From an uncultured bacterium (GTDB lineage Bacteria > Muiribacteriota > Ozemobacteria > Ozemobacterales > Ozemobacteraceae), in contig ONIU01000008.1 in the NCBI GenBank assembly GCA_900317935.1, positions 1 to 57,635 of the forward strand: a stretch of DNA of 57,635 nucleotides, written 5' to 3'. Position numbers and translations under genes: made by a program. Shown piece after piece: positions 26,220 through 34,898 of this stretch. Positions within the stretch are counted from its first letter, which is position 1. Each line of letters starts with the position of its first letter. The notes under the pieces were generated by a model. That model was not told where the DNA came from. It saw only the letters and a list, made by a program, of their open reading frames with translations, and did not search any database.

Positions 26220-27593
26220 ATGTCAGATGAAGTAGAAGTAACCTCTACCTCTTGGTTTAGTAGAATAGGTAGCGCTATAAAAGGCGTATTTATTGGTATG
26301 ATTTTGGTTCTTGTTGCTGTTGTTCTTCTTTGGTGGAACGAAGGCCGTTCTGTTAGAAGATATAAAGAAATCAGCTTTGCTAAAGAAAACACAGTAGAAA
26401 CCCCATATGATTCTGTTGAAGCTTCTAATGAAGGTAAATTGGTACACTTTGCCGGTAAAGCAAGCACTTCTGATGTTCTTTCTGAACCGACTTTTGGTGT
26501 TACTGTAAAAGACAGCTACAGAATGAGCGGTAAAGTTGAAGTTTTCCAGTGGGTTGAAAAAGTTATTCCTGGTAAGACTGAAACCGTTAAAAAGATTGGT
26601 GGCGGAACTGAAACCAAAAAGTATCCTGATACTTATGAATACAGAAAAGATTGGGCTGATTCAGCAATTAACTCTGACACTTTCCATGAAAAAGTTGACA
26701 AACAGACTGGTGAAGTTCGTAAGAACCCATATACTACTTTACCATTTGCTGAAGTTAAAAATGTTGTTAAGGCTAAAAGCGTAAAGATTGGTGCTCATGA
26801 CCTTCCAGCAGATTATATTGGCAGCTTAGGTTCTTCAAAGAATATTGAACTTGTTGCTGACCAGCTTAAGCTTCCTGCTAATGCTATTGTTGAAAAGAAT
26901 TACATCTTTTTGAATGTTGCTAATCCTGCAGCAAATGTAGTTCCTGCAACTCCAGTTGCTCAGGCTGTAGCTACTGATTCTGTTGCCGCCGCTGTTGCTT
27001 CAGCTCCTGCTGCAGTTCAAGAAGTTGCTACTAATGTAGCTGTTAGCAATACTGTTAATCCAAACGCTCCAAAGCTTGGCGATGTAAGAGTATCTTTTAC
27101 TCATGCTCCAATCGAAAGCATTACTGTAATTGCTAAACAGGTTGGTCCTTCTTTTGAAAGATATAAAATTGATGATGATTTAAGTTATATTGATGTTAGA
27201 ACTGGTGAATTACCTAAAGAAGAAGTATTTAAGAGCAATGAAAGTTCTGAATCTATGATGGTTTGGTTCTTGCGTTTCTTAGGATTCATAATCATGGCTT
27301 CTGCTTTTGGTATGATTTTCAGACCTATCTCTGTTCTTGCAGACGTTCTTCCAATACTTGGCGATATCGCAGAATCTGGTATCAGTATAATCAGTGGTTT
27401 AATCGCATTTGCTCTCTCAATGTTAATTATCGCATTGGCTTGGTTGTGGTATAGACCATTAATCGGTATCCTCTTACTGGTTCTCATGGGTGCTGCAGTA
27501 TTTGGTATCATAACTTTGATTGCAAAAGTCAGAGCTGCTAAGAAAGCTCCTGCTGCTGCTCAACCAGCTCCAGAAACCACTCCAGCTGCTTAA
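26220..27593 (+). CDS. TMEM43-family membrane protein
   Basis: 457 residues. An N-terminal membrane segment (about 21-40) ends in LLWWNEGRSVRRYKEI, matching the TMEM43/LUMA family (usual form WNEGRAV). A large extracytoplasmic domain (about 50-335) with ETPYDSVEASNEGKLVHFAG follows. An Ala/Val-rich insert lies near 235-275, and four membrane segments close the protein (about 343-440). The tail is Ala/Pro-rich (AAQPAPETTPAA), like that of the neighbouring beta-helix protein. Bacterial TMEM43 proteins have no settled function. The gene has its own promoter and terminator. Confidence 0.88.
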   Translation: MSDEVEVTSTSWFSRIGSAIKGVFIGMILVLVAVVLLWWNEGRSVRRYKEISFAKENTVETPYDSVEASNEGKLVHFAGKASTSDVLSEPTFGVTVKDSYRMSGKVEVFQWVEKVIPGKTETVKKIGGGTETKKYPDTYEYRKDWADSAINSDTFHEKVDKQTGEVRKNPYTTLPFAEVKNVVKAKSVKIGAHDLPADYIGSLGSSKNIELVADQLKLPANAIVEKNYIFLNVANPAANVVPATPVAQAVATDSVAAAVASAPAAVQEVATNVAVSNTVNPNAPKLGDVRVSFTHAPIESITVIAKQVGPSFERYKIDDDLSYIDVRTGELPKEEVFKSNESSESMMVWFLRFLGFIIMASAFGMIFRPISVLADVLPILGDIAESGISIISGLIAFALSMLIIALAWLWYRPLIGILLLVLMGAAVFGIITLIAKVRAAKKAPAAAQPAPETTPAA

Positions 27594-27605
27594 TAAATAG
27601 CTGAT

Positions 27606-27643
27606 AAAAAAGAGAACTGATTGTTTCAGTTCTCTTTTTTTTT
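27606..27643 (+). terminator. Rho-independent terminator
   Basis: AGAGAACTGA (27611-27620) pairs with TCAGTTCTCT (27626-27635), followed by a run of T. It ends the TMEM43-like gene. The A-rich left side would let it work in both directions. Confidence 0.93.
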
Positions 27644-27829
27644 GTGTGTAAATTAAAGACAAAAGACTGTCTTTATATTTATGAGCCGAAATAAATCATG
27701 ATTTACATATGCAAGTTGAATCTGTTTTGTTTCGTATATTTTTTTACGAGTATAAATGATTACAGTCATAGTTCTCGCTTCATGATCAAAAAAACAATGG
27801 TGATAGCATAATAAATCAAAATATATTTA

Positions 27830-27859
27830 TTGCTGAATTTATGAAAAAACTGTGATAAT
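27830..27859 (+). promoter_or_regulatory. Putative promoter of the third GT9 gene
   Basis: TTGCTG (27830-27835), 18-base spacer, GATAAT (27854-27859). The predicted start (about 27866) is within a few bases of the ATG at 27869, which has no Shine-Dalgarno, so a leaderless message is suggested as for waaA. The rest of the gap 27644-27829 is AT-rich with nothing recognised. Confidence 0.5.
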
Positions 27860-27868
27860 ATTTACCCT

Positions 27869-28870
27869 ATGAATATATTAGTATCAAGAACAGATAGGGC
27901 TGGCGATTTAATACTGACTTTACCTGTTTTCAGGGAACTGAGAAAAGCTTTCCCTGAAGCTCATATCGTTGCTCATGTAAGAAAATATACCGCTTCAATA
28001 GCAAAGCTTTGCAAAGAAGTAGATGAAATAATTTTAGATGATGATCACGACCAGGGTTTGATTAGTAATTCCTTATGTAATTGCTTTAAAGACCATTCTT
28101 TTGATAGAGCAATTATTGTTCATCCTGCTGGTAGAGCTATAATTGCTGCATGGCGAGCTGAAATCCCTGTTATAACCGGTCGTGCTTCAAATATCTTTCA
28201 GTTTTTATTAAATGATGGCCGATTACAAAAACGTTCATACAATAAAAAACATGAATTTGAATATAATTTAGAATTGCTTGAAGGCATTGTACCTGATATA
28301 GAATACAAACCTTACAATTTTGAACTTAAAGAAAGTTTAATAAACGAAGGCAAGGAGTATTTTAAACAGATAGGCTTAGATGAATCTCCTATTATTGTTC
28401 ATCCTGGTCATGGAGGTTCCGCATATAATATAACTCCGGAAATGTATGCGAAAATAGCTTCCAGGCTGATAGGAGCCGGCAGAACCGTTATGGTAAGCCT
28501 TGGACCAGGCGAAGAAAGCATGGAAGAATACTTTTTTACTTTAAAGGAAAGTGGCCAGATTTATTTCTTAAAAAATATTCCTTCTTTTGATAAGCTAGCA
28601 GGTATTTTCGCTAATTGTAAAGCTTTTATAGGCGGTTCAACCGGTCCGCTACATCTATCAGCTTCAATTGGCTTACCTTCTATTGCTTTTTTCCCACCAG
28701 TAAAAGCAATGACTCCTAATAGATGGGGACCGGTAGGCTGTAATAGTTTGATTATAAAACCTGATGTTCCTGCTTGTAATGGTAAATGTAATAATTGTAA
28801 GTATTCTGGCTGTATGAAAAATATTGATTTAATGCCTGTATTTGATTGGTTATCCGGTATAGGCTATTGA
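27869..28870 (+). CDS. Family 9 glycosyltransferase
   Basis: 333 residues. The opening MNILVSRTDRAGDLILTLPV is the GT9 start (R-x-D..GD). The donor half has IVHPGHGGSAYNITPEMYA and IGGSTGPLHLSASIGLP, where GSTGPLHL takes the place of DSGPMHLA. A cysteine cluster near the C-terminus (CNGKCNNCKYSGC) has the C-x3-C-x2-C-x4-C spacing seen in several GT9 members. It presumably acts in LPS core or another surface glycan. It is 20 bases upstream of a MobA-like gene and probably co-transcribed with it. Confidence 0.9.
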   Translation: MNILVSRTDRAGDLILTLPVFRELRKAFPEAHIVAHVRKYTASIAKLCKEVDEIILDDDHDQGLISNSLCNCFKDHSFDRAIIVHPAGRAIIAAWRAEIPVITGRASNIFQFLLNDGRLQKRSYNKKHEFEYNLELLEGIVPDIEYKPYNFELKESLINEGKEYFKQIGLDESPIIVHPGHGGSAYNITPEMYAKIASRLIGAGRTVMVSLGPGEESMEEYFFTLKESGQIYFLKNIPSFDKLAGIFANCKAFIGGSTGPLHLSASIGLPSIAFFPPVKAMTPNRWGPVGCNSLIIKPDVPACNGKCNNCKYSGCMKNIDLMPVFDWLSGIGY

Positions 28871-28890
28871 TTTTATTTTCGAATTAGTTA

Positions 28891-29511
28891 ATGATGATGA
28901 ATAATGTGAGTATTGCATCTGTTGTGTTGATGGCTGGCTATTCCAGAAGAATGGGGCATTTAAAACAGCATGTTATACTGAATCAAAAAACTTTTCTTGA
29001 GCATATCATTGAAAAACTTTGTTTTTTCCCTAATGTAATATCAACTAAGATTTTTGTTGGTCAGGAAAGTGATGAACTTGGGCAGCAAAAGATAAAAGAA
29101 ATCAGTGGAATATGGATATCTAATTTACAGCCCGAAGATGGTCCTATAAGTTCTATTAGATTAGCTCTAGATAAAGTTCCTCCCTCTGCTGATGCAATAG
29201 TATTATGGCCAACAGACCATCCTATGATTGAATATAATACGTTAGAAAAATTGATTTGCAGTTATAAAGAAAAGCCTGATTTTATTACTTTGCCTTCAGA
29301 TGGAACTCATAGAGGACATCCTGCTATTTTTCCAAAATGGTGCTTTGATTATTTTAAGCATAAAGAACTTAATAATGGCGCAAAAACTTTGCTGCAGATG
29401 TTTCCTGATAAAATTAATTACGTCTTAACTGATGATATCTGGATAACACGTAATATAAATACTCCAGAACTTCTGCATGAAGCAGAGAGTTTATTATCTG
29501 TTAACAGATAA
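28891..29511 (+). CDS. MobA-like NTP transferase (MocA-type)
   Basis: 206 residues. It has the nucleotidyltransferase opening ASVVLMAGYSRRMGHLKQ (normally LAAGxSxRMGxxK; Met replaces one Ala), a central WPTDHPMIEYNTLEKL and SDGTHRGHPAIFP, matching MocA/MobA-like cytidylyl- or guanylyltransferases. In the family this activates molybdopterin or another phosphorylated substrate. No molybdoenzyme or Moco gene is near, and the GT9 gene just upstream raises the alternative that it makes a nucleotide sugar. Three ATGs in a row at the start leave the exact first residue open. Confidence 0.85.
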   Translation: MMMNNVSIASVVLMAGYSRRMGHLKQHVILNQKTFLEHIIEKLCFFPNVISTKIFVGQESDELGQQKIKEISGIWISNLQPEDGPISSIRLALDKVPPSADAIVLWPTDHPMIEYNTLEKLICSYKEKPDFITLPSDGTHRGHPAIFPKWCFDYFKHKELNNGAKTLLQMFPDKINYVLTDDIWITRNINTPELLHEAESLLSVNR

Positions 29512-29597
29512 CCAATAACCGACAACAAATTGTTTTAAAGTTTGTCTCATTGTGTTATTATAAATAATCCTAATATTTATTTAATGGAGATGATAAA

Positions 29598-29867
29598 ATG
29601 GATTTCCCAAAAACTGGATTAGGTTCAGGAATTAGTCACCCTTCTGCTTCTGCACAACCAGCAGCTCCAGCAGCTTCAATGAAAAAACCTCCTGAACTGC
29701 CAAAGTGTTTTGGTACTGACTATTTTGGAAAATGGAATATGACCGGTATGACTTTCGAATCAATGAAAATCGATAATACCGAATATCAAAGAAGATGTGC
29801 TTTTTGTTCTTTCTTTGAAAGATGTTATTTCTGTAACCATATCAGATTACTTAGAATCAAACGTTAA
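29598..29867 (+). CDS. Small Cys-rich protein, putative zinc ribbon
   Basis: 89 residues. An Ala/Pro/Ser linker-like N-terminus (about 10-32) is followed by ELPKCFGTDYFGKWNMTGMT and a C-x2-C-x5-C-x2-C cluster (CAFCSFFERCYFC) that could bind zinc or an iron-sulfur cluster. A basic end (HIRLLRIKR) suits nucleic-acid or membrane contact. Family not recognised. GGAGATGAT precedes the ATG at the usual distance, which supports translation. A gene-less family A array begins 2 bases past the stop. Confidence 0.7.
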   Translation: MDFPKTGLGSGISHPSASAQPAAPAASMKKPPELPKCFGTDYFGKWNMTGMTFESMKIDNTEYQRRCAFCSFFERCYFCNHIRLLRIKR

Positions 29868-29936
29868 TTAAGTTACAAGTTACAAGATTAAAGTATCAAG
29901 ATTTCTTGAATCTCAATCTTTGGTCTTGTAACTCAA
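29868..29936. repeat. Family A array without a gene (inverted arms)
   Basis: AAGTTACAAGTTACAAG at the left and CTTGTAACT at the right (29924-29932), with a short middle containing TCAAGATTTCTTGA. It equals the flanks of the four-helix-bundle cassette at 8371-8860 without the gene. Confidence 0.75.
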
Positions 29937-29981
29937 TTTATAATCTTAAAGCTATATAATAAAGGAAGGAAAGAGAATTTA

Positions 29982-31292
29982 ATGAGAACTTATGACATTA
30001 TCAGAAAAAAACGCGATGGGCACAAACTTACTCAGGAAGAAATTACTGAATTAGTAAGAGGATATGTTGATGGTTCGGTTCCGGATTATCAGATGTCTGC
30101 TTTCTGTATGGCAGTATTTTTGAAGGGTATGGATGAAGAAGAAACCTATTGGCTTACCGAAGTAATGAGAACAAGCGGAGATATCATTGATTTGAAGGGT
30201 ATCGAAGGCTTTACTATTGATAAGCATTCTACTGGTGGTGTTGGTGATAAGACCAGTTTGGTTTTAGGACCAGTTCTCGCTTGCTTGGGTTTAAAGGTTG
30301 CCAAAATGTCTGGCCGTGGTTTAGGTCATACTGGTGGAACAATTGATAAACTTGAAGCAATTAAAGGATTCTCAACAGAACTTACTTCTGAACAGTTTGT
30401 AAAAGCAGTAAATAAAGTCGGTCTTGCTATCGTTGGACAGACTGGTAATCTTGTTCCAGCAGATAAAAAGATGTATGCTTTGCGTGATGTTACAGCAACT
30501 GTAGATTCTATCCCTTTGATTGCTGCTTCTATTATGTCTAAGAAGCTTGCTGTATGCAATAAAGGTTTGGTTCTTGACGTTAAAGTCGGTTCTGGCGCAT
30601 TCATGAAGACTGTTGAAGATGCAAGAAAGCTTGCTTCTCTTATGGTTAAGATTGGTGCTCAGGCTGGCCGTAAGGTTGCTGCTGTTCTTACCAATATGGA
30701 TGAACCTTTGGGTGAAATGGTTGGAAATGCCTGCGAAATTATCGAAGCTATTGATACTTTGCATTACAAAGGTCCTGAAAGCTTTACCAACCTTATTAAA
30801 GAACTTTGTTCTGAAGCTTTGATGCTTGAAAATCCAAAGCTGACAAAAGAAGAAGCTGTTAATAAGGTTATTGAAGTTCTCAAGAATGGTAAAGCATTCG
30901 AAAAATTGGTTGAAATGGTTGAATCCCAGGGTGGTGATTCTTCTATGATTAAGGATTACAGCAAACTGCCTCATTCTGCTAAGACTGTTGAACTCAAATC
31001 TGATAAAGATGGTTATATCAGTCAGATTCAGTGTGAAGAAGTTGGTCTTTCTGCAATGATGCTTGGTGCAGGCCGTGAAACCAAAGAAGACAAAATTGAT
31101 ATGGGCGTTGGTTTGAAGCTTGTTAAACACGTCGGTGACCAGGTTAAGGTTGGCGATGTAATTGCAGAACTTTATATTAATCCAGAAAGAAAAGACAACG
31201 AAAAGGCTATGGAACGTTTAAGAGCTGCTATTACTATTGTTCCGGAAAAAGTAGTAGCTCGTAAGCTAATTCTTGACATCGTTCGTTCTTGA
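29982..31292 (+). CDS. pdp: Pyrimidine-nucleoside (thymidine) phosphorylase
   Basis: 436 residues, normal length. It cleaves thymidine, deoxyuridine or uridine with phosphate to the base and (deoxy)ribose 1-phosphate. The family signature is complete: DKHSTGGVGDKTSLVLGPVL, KMSGRGLGHTGGTIDKLEAI and the phosphate/base residues around SIMSKKLAVCNKGLVLDVK. N-terminal helices (YDIIRKKRDGHKLTQEEI) and the C-terminal PYNP domain are present. Pdp versus DeoA cannot be told by eye. A TATAAT at 29955-29960 and a GGAAGGAAAGAG site precede it. dgt follows 9 bases later, which makes a deoxynucleotide-salvage pair. Confidence 0.95.
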   Translation: MRTYDIIRKKRDGHKLTQEEITELVRGYVDGSVPDYQMSAFCMAVFLKGMDEEETYWLTEVMRTSGDIIDLKGIEGFTIDKHSTGGVGDKTSLVLGPVLACLGLKVAKMSGRGLGHTGGTIDKLEAIKGFSTELTSEQFVKAVNKVGLAIVGQTGNLVPADKKMYALRDVTATVDSIPLIAASIMSKKLAVCNKGLVLDVKVGSGAFMKTVEDARKLASLMVKIGAQAGRKVAAVLTNMDEPLGEMVGNACEIIEAIDTLHYKGPESFTNLIKELCSEALMLENPKLTKEEAVNKVIEVLKNGKAFEKLVEMVESQGGDSSMIKDYSKLPHSAKTVELKSDKDGYISQIQCEEVGLSAMMLGAGRETKEDKIDMGVGLKLVKHVGDQVKVGDVIAELYINPERKDNEKAMERLRAAITIVPEKVVARKLILDIVRS

Positions 31293-31301
31293 GAAAAATA
31301 A

Positions 31302-32393
31302 ATGGATGGAATAACCAGTAACGCAACATTGCGGCTGGCTTTCGAAGAAAATGAAGCCGCGACCCTTTCTAAATTTGCTTGTTTGTCAAAAAACAGCAGG
31401 GGTCGCGAATTTCCTGAAAAGGACTGCTTTATTCGAACTTGTTTTCAGCGCGATGTCGACCGCATAGTGCATTGTGAGTCTTTCAGACGTCTTAAACATA
31501 AGACGCAGGTCTTTTTGTCGCCTACAGATGACCATTTTAGAACTAGACTTACTCATACTTTGGAAGTGGTCTGCACTGCACGCTGTATATCAAGATGCTT
31601 GGGCTTAAATGAAGATTTAACAGAAGCTATTGCCTTGGGGCATGACTTAGGTCATACCCCATTTGGTCATAGCGGTGAAGCTGTTTTAAATGAAATTAGT
31701 GAGACTGGTTTTCATCATGCAAGTCATTCTGTAAGAGTTGTGACCCGCTTAGAAAAAGACGGACAGGGTTTAAACCTGACTAAAGAAGTTATTGATGGTA
31801 TTTTAAAACACAGTAAAGGTAAACACGGCTCTGCAACTTTCTCAGAAGACAGCAAACCCTTGACTGTTGAAGCTCAGGTAGTTCGAATTGCTGATTTGGT
31901 AGCCTATTTGAATCACGATATAGATGATGCTGTTAGAGCAAAGGTTATAACTGTTGATGAGCTACCAAAAGAACCCTTGAAATTATTGGGTAATCGCCAT
32001 TCTGTTCGTATTCATACCATGGTTAGAGATATTATTTCCAACAGTTATGGCGGAGATTTAATAAAAATGAGCCCTGAAATTGGGCAAGCTACAGAAGAAT
32101 TAAAACAATTTTTATATAAAGATGTCTATACCAGACCTGAAATTAATGAATCAGTTCAAAAGGCTAAGAATTTGCTTCGTGAAATTGCCGAATGGTATAT
32201 AAAACATCCCGATGAACTGCTGAATAATATTAAGCATAAATTGCCTGAAGATCAAAGCTTTAATCGAACTTTAGTTGATTATCTGGCGGGAATGACAGAT
32301 GATTTTGCTTTAAGGCGTTTTCAAGAAATATTTATGCCTCAATATTTTTCATTGCCTAGTCTATCTGGAAGGAAAACGGGGTTGCAGAAATAA
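31302..32393 (+). CDS. dgt: dGTP triphosphohydrolase (HD domain)
   Basis: 363 residues. It has the dGTPase-like opening [40 protein letters not shown], and the HD metal motif: [10 protein letters not shown], then [18 protein letters not shown]. Dgt enzymes split dNTPs to the nucleoside and triphosphate and so tune dNTP pools. The C-terminal helical part is typical of the short bacterial group. It sits between pdp and a chemoreceptor, and the stop overlaps the receptor start by one base (TAATG). Coupling of dgt with a nucleoside phosphorylase fits salvage of deoxynucleosides. Confidence 0.93.
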   Translation: MDGITSNATLRLAFEENEAATLSKFACLSKNSRGREFPEKDCFIRTCFQRDVDRIVHCESFRRLKHKTQVFLSPTDDHFRTRLTHTLEVVCTARCISRCLGLNEDLTEAIALGHDLGHTPFGHSGEAVLNEISETGFHHASHSVRVVTRLEKDGQGLNLTKEVIDGILKHSKGKHGSATFSEDSKPLTVEAQVVRIADLVAYLNHDIDDAVRAKVITVDELPKEPLKLLGNRHSVRIHTMVRDIISNSYGGDLIKMSPEIGQATEELKQFLYKDVYTRPEINESVQKAKNLLREIAEWYIKHPDELLNNIKHKLPEDQSFNRTLVDYLAGMTDDFALRRFQEIFMPQYFSLPSLSGRKTGLQK

Positions 32394-34141
32394 TGAATAT
32401 GCTTTCTATCGGCAAGAAACTAACATTTAGTTTTTTGTTTATACTTATTTTAAGTGCAATTTCTATTACTTTTATTCTTTATAATATGCGTAAGATGAAA
32501 GGTGGCATAGATTTCCTTACTGGTAACCAGAGTGAAGTTATGACATCTTCTCAGGATCTTATTGCTGAAATAGACAGGTCGGCTTTTCATCTTGTTGATT
32601 TTTTAAATGCTAAAGAAGATGGTAAAGATGTTGAAGATATAATAGATAATTATGAAAATTCAAAATCTAACGCTTTTGATAATCATTTTTCAAGATTGGG
32701 AAAAAATGTTAGTGGTATTAAGAGATTTTCTATGGGGGTAAATCTAAAGAATGATATAGAAAGTGAAATGTTTATTTTCTATGATTTTGGGGATAAAATT
32801 ATTGCTTATGGGGATGATATTAAGAGTAGAACCAGAAGTGATTTGATTAGCGAAATTAATAGAAACGGGTTCAATGTTATAAATAAGTGCCAAAGTATTG
32901 TTACTTCATTGGTTCGCTTATCAAGGTCTACTATTCAGGTTGAAGTCAATAGTATTTTTGCGATGGTAGAAAGTTTTTCGTATATATCACTTGGAATATT
33001 TGTTTTATCCTGCATTATTTTCATTTTTATTCTATCAACAAGTATTACATCACCTCTTACCAGATTGGTTACTGCCATGGCTGAAGCTGAAAAAGGTATT
33101 CTTAATGTTCGTTTGAATTTTACAGGAAGAAGAGACGAATTTAGAAGTGTGGCAGAAAGTTTCAATCAAATGCTTGAATGTATTTGCGATATGATTGCAA
33201 AAGTTCTTGAAACAAGTGATAACTTAGCTACAAATTCTCAGCAGTTAAGTTCTGCATCTGTCGAATCTGCAGCAAATCTGTTAGATATTTCCAAAAACGT
33301 TAATGATATTAATAAATCCTCGTTAGAAATATCTGATAATCTTGAAAAGACTACTAATTCCGTTGAAAGTTTTTCTGAATCAGCTCAGAAAGTTGCTACA
33401 TTAGCTGCTACAGCAGTTGAAGCAGCGTTAACAACCACTAAGGTTGCTGATAGCGGTGGTAAGACAGTTAAAAAATCAGTTGATATGATTGGTAAGATTA
33501 AAGAGTCTGTTGATATTGCAACTCAGGTTATTTTGGACCTCAACTCTGCATCATTACAGATTAACGAAATTGTTAATACTATTACTGCAATTGCTAGTCA
33601 GACAAACCTTCTCGCTTTGAATGCTGCAATTGAAGCTGCTCGTGCAGGGGATCAAGGTAGAGGTTTCAATGTTGTTGCTGAAGAAGTTAGAAAACTGGCA
33701 GAAGAATCTGCTGAAGCAGCAGAAGCTATAGGAACAAGAATCGAAAATATTCTTACTAAAACCCAGAATGCTGCTGACTCAATGACCTTGGGCCGTGGTC
33801 GTGTTGATGATGGTATTCGTATTATTAGAGAAGTTTCTAATAGTCTTGATAAGATTATAGAAAATGTAAACAATGTTAATAAGAAGATTACAGAAATCAG
33901 TGCAATTTCTTCAGAACAGTCTGAAGGTTCATTGGTAATGGCGAAGACCATTGAAGATATTACTAAACTTACAAAAAATACAACAGAACGTTTGGGAATT
34001 GTTGCTACTTCCGTTGAACAGCAGACTACCACAGTTTCACAAATATCTGGTTCTACCGAAGACCTTGCAACATTGGCTGACGAATTGCATCTGCTTGTTT
34101 CAAGATTCACTATTCACAAGAGAAACGAAATTCAGATGTAG
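32393..34141 (+). CDS. Methyl-accepting chemotaxis protein
   Basis: 582 residues. TM1 (about 10-30), a small sensor domain (31-195, predicted helical), TM2 (about 196-218), HAMP (219-272) and a long signalling coiled coil. The conserved hairpin tip is present: [20 protein letters not shown] and [20 protein letters not shown]. Predicted methylation helices lie either side. It senses an unknown signal and would drive CheA. It is translationally coupled to dgt by a one-base overlap, which is unusual company for a receptor. The stop is followed one base later by a hairpin and repeat families C, D and A. Confidence 0.95.
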   Translation: MNMLSIGKKLTFSFLFILILSAISITFILYNMRKMKGGIDFLTGNQSEVMTSSQDLIAEIDRSAFHLVDFLNAKEDGKDVEDIIDNYENSKSNAFDNHFSRLGKNVSGIKRFSMGVNLKNDIESEMFIFYDFGDKIIAYGDDIKSRTRSDLISEINRNGFNVINKCQSIVTSLVRLSRSTIQVEVNSIFAMVESFSYISLGIFVLSCIIFIFILSTSITSPLTRLVTAMAEAEKGILNVRLNFTGRRDEFRSVAESFNQMLECICDMIAKVLETSDNLATNSQQLSSASVESAANLLDISKNVNDINKSSLEISDNLEKTTNSVESFSESAQKVATLAATAVEAALTTTKVADSGGKTVKKSVDMIGKIKESVDIATQVILDLNSASLQINEIVNTITAIASQTNLLALNAAIEAARAGDQGRGFNVVAEEVRKLAEESAEAAEAIGTRIENILTKTQNAADSMTLGRGRVDDGIRIIREVSNSLDKIIENVNNVNKKITEISAISSEQSEGSLVMAKTIEDITKLTKNTTERLGIVATSVEQQTTTVSQISGSTEDLATLADELHLLVSRFTIHKRNEIQM

Positions 34142-34335
34142 AGCCAAGCAAAGCTTGGCGGTGGTAAGTGATGAGTGGTGAGTGGTGAGTGGTAGGTGGT
34201 ATGAGGCTAAAGCCTCTGTGGAACGATTGCTGCCGCAATCTGTGAGACGGCAACTGACATTGCCCGTGGGTAGTTGTTGGACAATTACCACAGTGAAACG
34301 TCCCACAACGAAGTGTCCCACAGCGAAGCGTTTCA
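34142..34335. repeat. Composite repeat block: hairpin + family C + family D (copy 2)
   Basis: GCCAAGC-AAA-GCTTGGC (34143-34159) follows the stop by one base. A family C array of GTGGTGAGTGG-type units runs to about 34200, then hairpin GAGGC-TAAA-GCCTC, a GATTGC/GCAATC hairpin, and family D units on the minus strand up to 34335 (GTGAAACGCTTCGCT, GTGGGACACTTCGTT, GTGGGACGTTTCACT). The module order matches 17141-17290. Confidence 0.8.
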
Positions 34336-34336
34336 C

Positions 34337-34504
34337 CAAGATTACAAGTTATAAGTTATGAGTTATAAGTTATAAAATACAAGACCATAGATGGAGATTA
34401 AAGAATTCTTGAATCTTATGTCTTATGTCTTGAGTCTTATAACTTGAATCTTGTAACTTGAATCTTGTAACTTGAGTCTTATAACTTGTGTCTTAAATCT
34501 TAAG
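34337..34504. repeat. Family A array without a gene, long inverted form
   Basis: Left arm units read ACAAGTTATAAG on the + strand up to about 34385. After a centre of about 30 bases, right arm units read CTTATAACTTG and CTTGTAACTTG up to 34495. The two arms could fold together. It abuts the end of the small minus-strand membrane gene. Confidence 0.75.
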
Positions 34505-34798
34505 CTACAGCGTAGCTTGCAATACAGGTATTAAAATCGCCCAGACAATTACATTGGATACAGCAATGATTACACGCATAGATACTATAGGATTCTTTTT
34601 TGAGCTGATTGAAAGAAAGTAAACTTCTAATGCCAAACAGAGACTGATGGCGAATAATACTATATCAAAAGTTTTCCTGTAAGCCAGTGTTAGAAAAAGG
34701 CAGTTTAATGCTGATGCAAACAGCAATACATCACAAAGCATGACTGTCCAATCAGCACAGATAATACTAAAAGATTTTTGTGTTTTATTCGTTTCCAT
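34505..34798 (-). CDS. Small membrane protein, unknown
   Basis: 97 residues with three or four membrane segments (about 15-36, 43-60, 70-95) and no recognised motif. The last codons (LQATL) lie in a short hairpin AAGCTAC/GTAGCTT that borders the family A array, so the C-terminus may be repeat-derived. The gene is divergent from the TPR gene at 34899. No good Shine-Dalgarno is seen. Family not recognised; the coding call rests on the hydrophobic pattern and on the lack of any better frame. Confidence 0.55.
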   Translation of the reverse strand: METNKTQKSFSIICADWTVMLCDVLLFASALNCLFLTLAYRKTFDIVLFAISLCLALEVYFLSISSKKNPIVSMRVIIAVSNVIVWAILIPVLQATL

Positions 34799-34870
34799 AT
34801 AAAATGATTTTAACTTATATTCCTTTTTGATTCAATGTAAAAAAATAAAGCTTTTTTTCTTTATTTAAGC

Positions 34871-34876
34871 TATAAT
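34871..34876 (+). promoter_or_regulatory. Putative -10 of the TPR-GGDEF-HEAT operon
   Basis: A perfect TATAAT sits 22 bases before the ATG at 34899. No clear -35 is seen, though the upstream DNA is A/T-tract rich. Confidence 0.35.
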
Positions 34877-34898
34877 TTATTTTAGCTAGGAAAAAGTT

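Noticed and set aside
30372..31130. 252-residue minus-strand frame opposite pdp
   Set aside because: It is the antisense shadow of a strongly conserved enzyme gene with biased codons.
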